DNA of 17,430 nt from JASFYU01 sp045046905 (GTDB lineage Bacteria; Bacteroidota; Bacteroidia; Flavobacteriales; Flavobacteriaceae), in assembly GCA_045046905.1 (NCBI GenBank), contig JASFYU010000155.1, positions 1 through 17,430 of the forward strand, written 5' to 3'. Every line of letters starts with the position of its first letter. The stretch's first letter is position 1. Both the position numbers and the translations under genes were made by a program. The notes under the pieces were generated by a model that was not told the DNA's origin, made no database searches, and saw only the letters and a list, made by a program, of their open reading frames with translations. Positions 8,624 to 16,862 of the stretch are shown in pieces.

Positions 8624-9400
8624 TTAATTACTTTTTCTCATATTCTCTCGTACCATCACATAGAATTGGTCAAATTTAGGATGTATTTTGAAGTTGACAC
8701 CTTCCTTAAAGTTTCCGTCTTTGCTCAAGGCCATGATACGATCGCTATTAATCTCGAACTTTTTTTGAAGCATGGTCGCTACCGAGTTTGCTTGTTTGGC
8801 GGCTAAATCTAGTTCACCTGTCATACTTAGCCCTTCGAGGGTGATAGCCATATTAGGATTGGCGATTAAAATACCAGCAACTTGGCCTATAAAACTCTCT
8901 GCGGGGCCAAGAACTTTCGAATTTGTAGCCTTGCCGAACAAGGAGGTCAAATCCTTCGTGATAATTATAATGCCATTGACCACACTTATCCTAGCATTTT
9001 CTCCCAGAGTCCGTTTGGCGTTGGTAAGCACGACAATGGCCGTAGAGTCATTACTAGAAATAGCATTTTTGATGGCCTTTAACTGCTTCTCTCTATTTTG
9101 AAGGCTGGTCATTGCCCTATTTAAATTCTCCGAACTTTTACTTGAAATCTTCGCAAAAGTGTTTAGGTTTTTCATTAAGGTGGTGTTCGCATCTTGAAGC
9201 TCAGTGACCTGTGATTCGAAAGATTCAGCCTTTACAAAACTTACCTTTTCATTCTTTCTTGCCTTGACCATTTCAGATTTCACAGAATCAATCTGCGATT
9301 TTAAATCTTCTATTTCGGCTATCAATTCGCTTTTTCTTTGGCCATGTACTGAACAAGAAATTGAGATTATAACACTTAGGGTAAGTATAATTCGCTTCAT
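8624..9400 (-). CDS. Exported coiled-coil protein with degenerate OmpA-like C-terminus
   Basis: This 258-residue protein begins with a signal peptide (hydrophobic 4-15). Cleavage may fall after VHG near residue 20. A cysteine at 16 could suggest a lipoprotein, but the lipobox is poor. Residues about 24-112 are heptad-rich and probably a coiled coil. Residues about 136-255 follow the OmpA/MotB fold order: VNGIIIITKD strand, then ITLEGLSMTGELDLAAKQA and a helix leading to INSDRIMALSKDG (217-229). In ordinary OmpA-like domains the aligned segment reads EGHTD...LSxxRA, whose Asp and Arg bind peptidoglycan. Here those positions appear as S/M and K/Q, so cell-wall binding is probably lost or altered. 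That is my alignment by eye. It lies upstream of the small membrane protein on the same strand, so the two may be cotranscribed. Confidence 0.75.
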   Translation of the reverse strand: MKRIILTLSVIISISCSVHGQRKSELIAEIEDLKSQIDSVKSEMVKARKNEKVSFVKAESFESQVTELQDANTTLMKNLNTFAKISSKSSENLNRAMTSLQNREKQLKAIKNAISSNDSTAIVVLTNAKRTLGENARISVVNGIIIITKDLTSLFGKATNSKVLGPAESFIGQVAGILIANPNMAITLEGLSMTGELDLAAKQANSVATMLQKKFEINSDRIMALSKDGNFKEGVNFKIHPKFDQFYVMVRENMRKSN

Positions 9401-9447
9401 AGGCTTATATTATTTTTACGAGTATTAATCAGGCATATCAATGCCTA

Positions 9448-9489
9448 TTTATTCCCACCAGTGGGTTTAACCTGCCTATGCCGGCAGGC
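9448..9489 (+). repeat. 42-bp structured dispersed repeat, copy A
   Basis: This matches the reverse complement of 16863-16904 at 38 of 42 positions. It contains two small inverted repeats: CCCACCAGTGGG at 9454-9465 and a CCTGCC/GGCAGG hairpin at 9471-9488. All four differences from copy B (9455, 9464, 9475, 9488) are transitions. They pair off as C-G to T-A changes, keeping 9455/9464 and 9475/9488 paired. It lies downstream of the glutamate-synthase-like gene, in the same orientation relative to that gene's transcription as copy B is to its upstream gene. There is no T-run, so it is not a textbook terminator. Confidence 0.8.
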
Positions 9490-9533
9490 TTGCGCCGAAA
9501 TATAAATGGTTAGTTCCTTGTTAATGCCTCTGG

Positions 9534-9557
9534 GCCTGCCTGACGGCAAAGGCAGGC
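9534..9557. repeat. GC-rich hairpin after the glutamate-synthase-like gene
   Basis: GCCTGCC (9534-9540) and GGCAGGC (9551-9557) form a perfect 7-bp stem with a 10-nt loop, 35 nt beyond the stop codon at 9592. The right arm continues as GGCAGGCTTG and CCGA, closely matching 9483-9498 beside copy A of the 42-bp repeat. The two hairpins are therefore related and may form one tandem palindromic unit of a REP-like kind. It may protect or end the transcript, but no T-run follows on either strand. Confidence 0.6.
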
Positions 9558-9591
9558 TTGTCCCGAGGTTGTTTACTAGAACAAAAATATG

Positions 9592-11166
9592 CTATTCTAC
9601 AGTTTCTTTAAAATTCTTACTCCCTAAATATTTACATTTCAATAGTTTTTTGACTCCATCAAAGGGCACTTTTACCTTATTATAGCCATAGGTAGAGGCC
9701 AAGGAGCGGTTCAGTTCATTGTCATCAACGTTTACAAGAATATCATTCATCGTAAATTGACAAGGATGTTCATAGCCTGCCGCATGGGTGATTTCTAAGA
9801 GTTCTTTTCTAAAGGTTTTGAAATATTGTGCCAACCTATCCGATTTAAGGGACACGTTGATCCCGGCCTGTAGCCATTTACTTTGGGTGGCCACGCCTGC
9901 CGGGCATCTATTCGTATGGCAGACTTGTGATTGTATACAACCTATGCTCATCATAGCCTCACGAGCCACATTTATACAATCTGCGCCCATCGCAAATGCC
10001 ATAGCTGCCTTAGCAGGAAAGCCTAATTTTCCACTTCCAATGAATACGATTCTACTGGCCAAGTCTCGTTTTTGAAAGACTTTATACAGACTAGAGAAGC
10101 CATATACCCATGGCAGAGAGACATGATCGGCAAAACTTGGTGGCGCGGCCCCGGTACCTCCTTCACCGCCATCAACGGTAATAAAATCTGGTCCTTTTCC
10201 TGTTTTCAGCATTAAATCGGCCAATTCTTCCCACTGATCTGTTTTTCCAATAGCGGCCTTGATACCTACTGGCAAGCCCGTTTGTTCAGCGATATCTTCA
10301 ATGAGTTGCAGTAATTCAGCAATAGTGCTAAATGCTTTATGGGTCGATGGTGAAAGTACATCTTTACCCACTTCGACACCTCTTATCTCAGCAATTTCAG
10401 GAGTGATTTTAACACCTGGTAGCACTCCGCCCTTACCGGGTTTCGCCCCCTGTGAAAGCTTTATTTCAACGGCTTTGATACAAGAGTTCTCGTCGATAAG
10501 CTTTTTAAGTTTGGGCATTGAAAATCCACCCTCTGGCGAACGTACACCAAAATACCCGGTTCCAAAATGAAAAATAACGTCTCCCCCTTGTTTATGATAG
10601 GGAGAAAGTCCGCCTTCACCCGTATTGTGATAGGCTTTGCTCTTTGCGACACCTTTATTCAAGGCTTCAATAGCTGCGGCAGACAGCGACCCAAAACTCA
10701 TTGCCGATACATTGATTACCGATGCCGGCCGATATGGTTTTCTTCGCTTGTTATAGCTTCCCATTACCTTGGCACAAGGCACAAAGTTCTTATCATGGGC
10801 ATTCGGGTGAGCGGTATCGACCTGATAGGCCATCATTTGGTTTTTTATGAATATATGTTGATGTGCATATATATCGCGATCCGTACCAAAACCCTCATAA
10901 TTGTTTTCTTTTTTTGCAGAGGCATAGATCCACCCACGTTCAATACGATTAAAAGGAAGCTCCTCTCTGTTATTGGCGACAAAATACTGTCGCATTTCAG
11001 GCCCAATGCTTTCTAGCCAATAGCGCAGATGCCCTATAATAGGATAATTATGAGAGATGGTATGTGTTCTTTGGAGAAAAATATCTCTGAAGGCTATACC
11101 AACAAGTGCAAGCAATAGCCATGCCCACCAAGGAATGCTTTTAATAGTATCAAAAAGAAGTTCCAT
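9592..11166 (-). CDS. Membrane-anchored FMN-binding glutamate-synthase-family protein
   Basis: This 524-residue protein carries the FMN-binding synthase domain of glutamate synthase (GltB type) without the amidotransferase or NADPH domains. A transmembrane helix lies at about 12-26 (WWAWLLLALVGIAF). The catalytic domain covers about 120-480. GGEGGTG at 333-339 fits the flavin phosphate region, and IGSGK at 376-380 a second one. Cysteines C410, C416 and C421 (C-x5-C-x4-C) match the 3Fe-4S cluster motif of the family. Family knowledge supports amino-group transfer to a 2-oxo acid, but stand-alone members are poorly characterised, so assimilation of glutamine nitrogen is not proven. No GltD partner is next to it. 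It follows the M20 amidohydrolase by 71 nt on the same strand. Confidence 0.93.
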   Translation of the reverse strand: MELLFDTIKSIPWWAWLLLALVGIAFRDIFLQRTHTISHNYPIIGHLRYWLESIGPEMRQYFVANNREELPFNRIERGWIYASAKKENNYEGFGTDRDIYAHQHIFIKNQMMAYQVDTAHPNAHDKNFVPCAKVMGSYNKRRKPYRPASVINVSAMSFGSLSAAAIEALNKGVAKSKAYHNTGEGGLSPYHKQGGDVIFHFGTGYFGVRSPEGGFSMPKLKKLIDENSCIKAVEIKLSQGAKPGKGGVLPGVKITPEIAEIRGVEVGKDVLSPSTHKAFSTIAELLQLIEDIAEQTGLPVGIKAAIGKTDQWEELADLMLKTGKGPDFITVDGGEGGTGAAPPSFADHVSLPWVYGFSSLYKVFQKRDLASRIVFIGSGKLGFPAKAAMAFAMGADCINVAREAMMSIGCIQSQVCHTNRCPAGVATQSKWLQAGINVSLKSDRLAQYFKTFRKELLEITHAAGYEHPCQFTMNDILVNVDDNELNRSLASTYGYNKVKVPFDGVKKLLKCKYLGSKNFKETVE

Positions 11167-11237
11167 ATAATTTAGATAAAAAAGGGAATCGTGAAATTTG
11201 AAATCGTATACCCCCGAGCATAAAATTTGTTTATTGT

Positions 11238-12518
11238 TTAGTAATTTAAATAGTCTAAGCTCATCTCAGTTAAGGTTTTTACCCCGAGAAGCAAGCCATT
11301 ATCGTCGATTTTAAAATCAGGGGTGTGATGCGGAAAGGCTTCGGTATCTCCAGGGGCCATTCCTCCTAAGAAAAAGAAAAATCCGGGAATTTCATTCTGA
11401 AAATATGAAAAATCCTCTCCTCCGGTAACCGCTTTTTGGGTCAGTACATTGTTACCACCTGCCACTCTTTTTAAGGTGGGAAGCATTTGAACTACCAAAT
11501 CGGGATCGTTATAGGTAATATCAGTATTACTCTTTATATCAATGGTAGCCTCGCCCCCGTAGGCCTTAGCTATAGCGGGTACCATTTCTTGCATTCTTTT
11601 GGTAATCTGTTTTTGCATATCATAGTCCAAGGATCTAATGGTACCAATCATTTCAGCACTTTCTGGAATAATATTAAAACGTATGCCGCTCGTAATTTTT
11701 CCTACGGTGATTACCGCTGCCTCATTGGTGAGATTAACCTCTCGACTAATTATGGTTTGTAAGCCATCTATAATCTTAGCGCTTATTAGAATGGGGTCTA
11801 TACCTTTCCAGGGTTGAGATCCATGGGTTTGTTTCCCTTTTACATTTATAACAAAACGCTGTACTGCGGCCATGGTACCACCTGATTTATAACGGATCAC
11901 TCCGACCGGGGTGGCCGAATTAATGTGCAGTCCGAAAATGGCATCCACATCTGGGTTTTTCAAAACACCTTCCTTGACCATTAATAAGGCTCCACCTTCT
12001 TCACCCGGTGGCGGCCCTTCTTCCGCAGGTTGAAAAATAAACTTGACTGTACCATTGATCTTCTCCTTATTTTTCGATAGAATCTCGGCTACACCCATTA
12101 AAATGGCGATATGCGTATCATGACCACAGGCGTGCATAACCCCCGTTTCTTGTCCAAGAAAACTTGCGGTTACAGTAGATTTAAAAGAAAGGTCGTTGCG
12201 CTCAGTTACCGGTAAAGCATCGATATCAGCACGTAGGGCAATCACCTTTCCTGTGTTTCTCCCCTTCAAAATACCGACAACACCGGTATGGGCAACTCCT
12301 GTTTGCACCTTAATGCCTAGTGATTTTAAATGTTTGGCAATTTTTTCGGCGGTTTTGAACTCTCGGTTCGAAAGTTCAGGATTTTGGTGTATCTCTCTTC
12401 GCCAGGAGATTACCTTGGCTTCGATATCTTTATAACTTTTTGCCAAATCAGCATCCTGTGCCATTGAAAAGTTTCCGCATATCAGCATCGAAAAAAGTAC
12501 CGTTCTTATCATCCTCAT
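11238..12518 (-). CDS. Exported M20-family amidohydrolase
   Basis: This 426-residue protein is of the M20D type (aminoacylase / hippurate hydrolase / IAA-amino-acid hydrolase group), which cleaves amide bonds of N-acyl amino acids. A signal peptide spans about 1-20 (hydrophobic core, ending FSMAQ), so it acts outside the cytoplasm. Metal-site residues are all visible: MHACGHD at 128-134 with C131 and H133, E166/E167 in PAEEG, H198 in GLHIN, and H397/H398 in the HHTPDF block. The dimerisation/lid domain is about 210-330. The chosen ATG gives the complete signal peptide. It is divergent from the uvrD-type helicase across 377 bp, and may be cotranscribed with the downstream glutamate-synthase-like gene. 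Exact substrate is unknown. Confidence 0.92.
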   Translation of the reverse strand: MRMIRTVLFSMLICGNFSMAQDADLAKSYKDIEAKVISWRREIHQNPELSNREFKTAEKIAKHLKSLGIKVQTGVAHTGVVGILKGRNTGKVIALRADIDALPVTERNDLSFKSTVTASFLGQETGVMHACGHDTHIAILMGVAEILSKNKEKINGTVKFIFQPAEEGPPPGEEGGALLMVKEGVLKNPDVDAIFGLHINSATPVGVIRYKSGGTMAAVQRFVINVKGKQTHGSQPWKGIDPILISAKIIDGLQTIISREVNLTNEAAVITVGKITSGIRFNIIPESAEMIGTIRSLDYDMQKQITKRMQEMVPAIAKAYGGEATIDIKSNTDITYNDPDLVVQMLPTLKRVAGGNNVLTQKAVTGGEDFSYFQNEIPGFFFFLGGMAPGDTEAFPHHTPDFKIDDNGLLLGVKTLTEMSLDYLNY

Positions 12519-12694
12519 ATTTTATATCCTTTAAAGACACTGTACGCATTAGAAAACCTTTTGCGTTTCGAAACCACTGTAAAATATACCATTTCACTAC
12601 TTTTTGTCCTTAATATCAAAAGACTATAACCAAGTCATTAAAACACACTCCTTATTAGTTTTTTGTACTTCATTTTACAATTAGTTCAGTATAC

Positions 12695-12711
12695 ACATAG
12701 CGGTGCTATGT
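12695..12711. promoter_or_regulatory. Perfect 7-bp dyad in the divergent intergenic region
   Basis: ACATAGC-GGT-GCTATGT is a perfect inverted repeat in the 377-bp gap (12519-12895) between the divergent M20 and helicase genes. A terminator is not expected between divergent genes, so an operator is the more natural reading. No binding protein can be named. An A-run and a second weak AAACT/AGTTT dyad follow at about 12714-12730. Apart from a weak promoter candidate near 12839, nothing else in this gap is convincing. Confidence 0.4.
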
Positions 12712-12817
12712 TTAAACTAAAAAAAAGTTTTATTTATGATAGTTTCAAGCCTTATCACAAAGTTCAGATGTAAATAGCGGGTTAAATATATTCAAATTAG
12801 TCAGAAATCTCCTTTAG

Positions 12818-12846
12818 TTGTTCATAAATGTGATACGGTAGATTTT
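12818..12846 (+). promoter_or_regulatory. Weak candidate promoter for the UvrD-type helicase
   Basis: TTG at 12818-12820 is followed after 18 nt by TAGATTTT at 12839-12846, close to the Bacteroidota pattern TTTG-N19-TAnnTTTG but with the final G missing. It would leave a leader of about 40 nt before the TTG start at 12896. The match is imperfect and unsupported by other evidence. Confidence 0.25.
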
Positions 12847-12895
12847 CGGATAAGGGTATTTATGGCTAAATTCACAGCCTAAAATATACATTAGC

Positions 12896-15223
12896 TTGAA
12901 GACGTTTTTAGATGAATTGAATGAGGCTCAAAAGGCTCCCGTACTACATAAAGATGGGCCATTGATGGTAATTGCAGGTGCCGGTTCTGGCAAGACCAGA
13001 GTTTTGACCTATCGAATTGCCCACTTGATGAATCAGGGGGTAGATGCTTTCAATATTTTGTCGTTGACTTTCACCAATAAAGCGGCTCGAGAGATGAAAA
13101 AAAGAATCGCCTATATTGCGGGAAGCTCCGAAACTAAAAATCTGTGGATGGGAACCTTCCATTCCGTTTTTGCCAAGCTTTTACGTTTTGATGGTGATAA
13201 ACTGGGCTACCCCAGTAACTATACTATATATGACACCCAAGATTCACAGCGGCTAATCGCTTCTATAATCAAGGAAATGGGGCTCGATAAGGACATATAT
13301 AAGTACAAACAAGTACAAAATCGTATCTCTTCATATAAAAATAACCTGATTACGGTAAAGGCCTATTTTCAGGATCCCGATTTGGTCGAAGCCGATGCCA
13401 TGACCAAAAGACCAAGAATGGGCGATATTTATCAAAATTATGTAGACCGTTGTTTTAAGGCGGGTGCTATGGATTTTGATGACCTATTATTGCGTACAAA
13501 TGAATTGCTGACCCGTTTTCCTCAGGTATTGGCCAAATACCAAGATAGGTTTCGGTATATTTTGGTCGATGAGTACCAAGATACTAATCACTCTCAATAC
13601 CTCATTGTTAAAGCCCTTTCTGACCGGTATCAGAACATATGCGTGGTAGGTGATGATGCCCAGAGTATTTATTCATTCAGGGGGGCGAATATTAATAATA
13701 TTCTGAATTTTCAAAAAGATTATGATAATGTAGGGATGTATCGTTTGGAACAAAACTACCGTTCTACCAAAAATATCGTGAATGCGGCCAATAGTATTAT
13801 TGCTAAGAATAAGAACCAGATTGAAAAAGAGGTGTGGACAGCCAATGATGACGGTGCTAAAATAAAGATTCACCGTAGTACTACCGATGCCGAAGAAGGT
13901 AGGTTCGTAGCAAACTCCATTTGGGATCATAGAATGCAGGAGCAACTGCCAAATGGGAATTTCGCGGTCTTGTATCGAACTAACTCCCAGTCTAGGCCCA
14001 TTGAAGATGCCTTGCGAAAAAAAGATATTCCGTATCGTATTTATGGGGGACTCTCTTTTTATCAGCGAAAAGAAATTAAAGATGTATTATCTTATCTGAG
14101 ATTGGTTATTAACCCTAAGGATGAGGAAGCCTTAAAACGAATCATAAATTTTCCGCCCAGAGGTATTGGTAAGACTACTATTGATAGGCTTGTTGTAGCG
14201 GCAAACCATTACGGACGTTCGATATTTGAAGTGATGGAAAATCTGAATAAAATCGATTTAAAGATTAATTCAGGCACCAAACGGAAACTAGAAGATTTTA
14301 CGATCATGATCAAAAGTTTTCAAATCATGAACAAGGAAGTCGATGCCTTTGCCTTGGCCGAGCATGTGGCAAAAAAAACAGGGGTTCTCTTGGAGTTCAA
14401 AAAAGACGGTACTCCGGAAGGTATCGCCCGTATGGAAAATATTGAAGAGTTGCTCAACGGGATCAGAGATTTTGTTGAAGGTCAAAAAGAATTGGCTGAT
14501 GCCACCGGAGATATTGGTGAGTTTCTCGAAGACGTAGCCCTTGCCACAGATTTGGATAAAGACACCGGAGATGATGACAGGGTCGCCCTTATGACCATTC
14601 ATATGGCCAAAGGTCTCGAATTTCCGTATGTGTATATTGTAGGTTTGGAGGAAGATCTGTTCCCTTCGGCAATGAGTATGAGTACCCGAAGCGAGTTAGA
14701 GGAGGAGCGAAGGTTGTTCTATGTGGCCCTGACCCGGGCCGAAAAGCAGGCGTATTTAACCTATGCTCAGAATAGGTACCGCTGGGGAAAATTAATCGAT
14801 GCGGAACCTAGTCGTTTTTTGGAAGAAATTGATGAGCAATATATAGAGAATCTAACACCAATTGAAAATACCTATCGCTATAAATCGTTTATTGATTCTG
14901 ATATTTTTGGAGATGTAGACAAAAGCAAACTGCGACAGAACAAGCCTGCAGAGGGTAGGCCACCAAGTGGTAAAAAACCCAATGAGATTCAACTGCGGAA
15001 ACTTCGCAAATTAAAACCTCAATTGGCCACTCCTATTGGTAATACGAATACAATCGACCCTAATCTTGCCGAAGGTGCTTTGGTAAATCACACTCGATTT
15101 GGTCGTGGTAAAATATTAAATATCGAAGGAGCGGGTAATGATAAAAAAGCAGAGATACGCTTTGAAAAGGGCGATATCAAGAAGTTATTACTGCGGTTTG
15201 CAAAACTCGAGATAATCGATTAA
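12896..15223 (+). CDS. uvrD: UvrD/PcrA-family superfamily 1 DNA helicase
   Basis: This is a 775-residue 3'-5' superfamily 1A helicase of the UvrD/PcrA group, used in nucleotide excision repair, mismatch repair or clearing of replication obstacles. Motifs are complete: Q motif LNEAQ 8-12, Walker A GAGSGKT 28-34, DEYQD 225-229, QSIYSFRG 256-263, MTIHMAKGLEF 566-576, and RLFYVALTRA 606-615. A C-terminal tudor-like domain begins near residue 728 (NHTRFGRGKI), as in PcrA. The start is TTG at 12896. No in-frame ATG lies between it and the upstream stop, and the first internal methionine would remove the Q motif. A Crp/Fnr-family gene starts 13 nt after the stop, so the two are probably cotranscribed. 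Confidence 0.96.
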   Translation: MKTFLDELNEAQKAPVLHKDGPLMVIAGAGSGKTRVLTYRIAHLMNQGVDAFNILSLTFTNKAAREMKKRIAYIAGSSETKNLWMGTFHSVFAKLLRFDGDKLGYPSNYTIYDTQDSQRLIASIIKEMGLDKDIYKYKQVQNRISSYKNNLITVKAYFQDPDLVEADAMTKRPRMGDIYQNYVDRCFKAGAMDFDDLLLRTNELLTRFPQVLAKYQDRFRYILVDEYQDTNHSQYLIVKALSDRYQNICVVGDDAQSIYSFRGANINNILNFQKDYDNVGMYRLEQNYRSTKNIVNAANSIIAKNKNQIEKEVWTANDDGAKIKIHRSTTDAEEGRFVANSIWDHRMQEQLPNGNFAVLYRTNSQSRPIEDALRKKDIPYRIYGGLSFYQRKEIKDVLSYLRLVINPKDEEALKRIINFPPRGIGKTTIDRLVVAANHYGRSIFEVMENLNKIDLKINSGTKRKLEDFTIMIKSFQIMNKEVDAFALAEHVAKKTGVLLEFKKDGTPEGIARMENIEELLNGIRDFVEGQKELADATGDIGEFLEDVALATDLDKDTGDDDRVALMTIHMAKGLEFPYVYIVGLEEDLFPSAMSMSTRSELEEERRLFYVALTRAEKQAYLTYAQNRYRWGKLIDAEPSRFLEEIDEQYIENLTPIENTYRYKSFIDSDIFGDVDKSKLRQNKPAEGRPPSGKKPNEIQLRKLRKLKPQLATPIGNTNTIDPNLAEGALVNHTRFGRGKILNIEGAGNDKKAEIRFEKGDIKKLLLRFAKLEIID

Positions 15224-15236
15224 CACTATCTTCTTA

Positions 15237-15815
15237 ATGGATGAGGACTTCTTAAAACACGTTTATAACCATTCCTTGCTAAGTACCGAGGATTTGATGA
15301 AAATAGGTGGTGCGCACGAAGAAGTCTCCTATAAGAAAGGTGAATTTGTGCTAAAGGTTGGGCAATTAGCAAATGATTATTTAATTCTGAAAAGCGGGCT
15401 GATGCGCTCCTTTGTTTACGACTACAATACTAATGATATCACTACTGATTTTTTTATCGATAATGAACTTGTAATCGAGGTTTCTTCGCTTTTTCAGCGT
15501 ATACCAACCAGAGAGAGTATTCAAACCTTAACTGAATGTGTTTGTTTGAAAATCAGCTTTGAAAATTTTCAAAACCTTTTCCATTCTATTGAAGGGTTGA
15601 GAGAATGGGGTAGAGGGTGGCTGTCCGACAGCTTATTTGAATTCAAGCAGCGCTCCATTAGCATGCTCACTGATTCGGCCACAGAACGCTATTTGAGTTT
15701 GACAAAAACAAAGCCATTGGTAGCCCAACAAGCTCCCTTAAAACATATCGCTTCTTATTTAGGAATAACAGATAGCTCATTAAGTAGAATTCGCAAGGAA
15801 ACGGCCAAGCATTAA
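15237..15815 (+). CDS. Crp/Fnr-family transcriptional regulator
   Basis: This 192-residue protein has a cyclic-nucleotide-binding-like beta barrel at about 22-110 (KKGEFVLKVG 33-42, YLILKSGLMR 48-57) and a C-terminal winged helix with the recognition HTH at about 168-187 (LKHIASYLGITDSSLSRIRK). TRESIQ at 91-96 occupies the place of the phosphate-binding cassette, but the classical cAMP-binding signature is not intact, so the ligand is unknown. There is no N-terminal cysteine cluster of the Fnr type. Flavobacteria carry many such one-domain-pair regulators, often near a membrane or stress gene. It starts 13 nt after the helicase. The next gene, a multi-pass membrane protein 341 nt away on the same strand, is a possible target; that is inference. 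Confidence 0.88.
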   Translation: MDEDFLKHVYNHSLLSTEDLMKIGGAHEEVSYKKGEFVLKVGQLANDYLILKSGLMRSFVYDYNTNDITTDFFIDNELVIEVSSLFQRIPTRESIQTLTECVCLKISFENFQNLFHSIEGLREWGRGWLSDSLFEFKQRSISMLTDSATERYLSLTKTKPLVAQQAPLKHIASYLGITDSSLSRIRKETAKH

Positions 15816-15860
15816 ATTCATTTCTTGCCATAGGACAAGAGTCTTATGCATTGACCTCTT

Positions 15861-15868
15861 TAAATTTG
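15861..15868 (+). promoter_or_regulatory. Orphan TAAATTTG box after the Crp/Fnr-like gene
   Basis: TAAATTTG is an exact TAnnTTTG match at the left end of the 338-bp gene-free stretch 15816-16153. If used, it would give a leader of about 280 nt before the membrane-protein gene, or a small RNA that would contain the hairpin at 15927-15959. No clear -33 element is seen, so it may be chance in AT-rich DNA. Confidence 0.25.
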
Positions 15869-15926
15869 TAGTGGCGACTATAGGGTTTATTCTTTATTCA
15901 GACAATCTGTGCAAAGACGAAGTATA

Positions 15927-15959
15927 CCCATTTAATTATAATTTGTCGCATTGAATGGG
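15927..15959 (+). other. 10-bp stem-loop in the gene-free stretch 15816-16153
   Basis: CCCATTTAAT (15927-15936) pairs with ATTGAATGGG (15950-15959) as a 10-bp stem with one G-U pair and a 13-nt loop. It could be part of a leader RNA, a transcript end for the Crp/Fnr-like gene, or an sRNA. No T-run follows directly, so a classical terminator is unlikely. I see no coding frame of note in the rest of this stretch. Confidence 0.35.
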
Positions 15960-16156
15960 AAGTTACTTTGAAGTTTTTGAACGCTGTATTCTTTTTTGAA
16001 TGGCTTTGCTACAAAAAATGAGTACAAGTAGCTAAAAATTTAAACCTATACCGAGTAGAGTCCAAGTACGAACGGGTTTATATAAGACAGTTTGTAGTTA
16101 ATTGGTATTAGTAAAAACGTTTATAGAAGACAATCTACCAAAATCTCAGTACATTG

Positions 16157-16843
16157 ATGGATCTGCACCCGTTTATTCCTTTTACCTTCTTTTTTGCCAC
16201 GGCCCTGACTTTTGTTCTTTTCTATAAGGCCACATGCCATTCGAAAATTATTCTTTTTTCAATGTTCTTTTGGTTAATCCTGCATTCCGTATTGGCATAT
16301 ACAGGCTATTATCTGAATATTGATACAATGCCTCCTAGAATAATTATTGCCCTTATTCCCCCTTTACTTCTAATGCTTGTTCTCTTTACAACGACTAAAG
16401 GAAAGAAATGGATAAACCAACTCAATTTAAAAGTGCTCGCACTCTTGCACATAGTTCGGGTTCCTGTCGAACTGGTACTTTGGTGGTTATTTCTAAATGG
16501 GGCTGTTCCTGAGCTCATGACCTTTGAGGGTAGAAATTTTGATGTCTTGGCAGGGCTTACGGCTCCCTTTGTATACTATTTCGGTTTTGTAAAAAAGATT
16601 ATGGACCGTAAAATCATTGTACTCTGGAACGTACTATCTCTTGCCCTTCTGTTAAATATTGTAGTGAATGCTCTATTGTCGGCTCCTTTACCATTTCAGC
16701 AGTTCGCCCATGAGCAACCTAATATCGCTATAGTATACTTTCCATTTATCCTGCTACCTGCCTTTGTGGTTCCCATTGTTTTGTTTTCCCATTTAGCGAC
16801 TATAAAACGTTTCTTATCAAAAACCACAAAGGTGTATCAGTAA
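16157..16843 (+). CDS. Seven-helix membrane protein of unknown function
   Basis: This 228-residue integral membrane protein has about seven hydrophobic helices: 6-24, 31-51, 61-78, 92-113, 130-145, 153-174 and 190-212. The central segment, with HIVRVPVEL at 98-106 and MTFEGRNFDVLAGLTAP at 121-137, has the look of a conserved core, but I cannot assign it to a characterised family. I chose ATG at 16157 over the TTG one codon earlier, because the rest of the frame is unchanged and ATG is the stronger start. It stands alone after a 341-nt gap from the Crp/Fnr-like gene. Copy B of the structured repeat begins 19 nt after its stop. No transporter or enzyme motif can be recognised. Confidence 0.8.
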   Translation: MDLHPFIPFTFFFATALTFVLFYKATCHSKIILFSMFFWLILHSVLAYTGYYLNIDTMPPRIIIALIPPLLLMLVLFTTTKGKKWINQLNLKVLALLHIVRVPVELVLWWLFLNGAVPELMTFEGRNFDVLAGLTAPFVYYFGFVKKIMDRKIIVLWNVLSLALLLNIVVNALLSAPLPFQQFAHEQPNIAIVYFPFILLPAFVVPIVLFSHLATIKRFLSKTTKVYQ

Positions 16844-16862
16844 ACTACCTCGCGGGGTACCT

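Noticed and set aside
8516..9101. Plus-strand frames over the coiled-coil/OmpA-like gene
   Set aside because: They overlap a gene with a clear signal peptide and domain order on the other strand, and have no independent support.
10567..11016. 149-residue plus-strand frame inside the glutamate-synthase-like gene
   Set aside because: It is antisense to a strongly conserved enzyme; its composition is that of a shadow frame.
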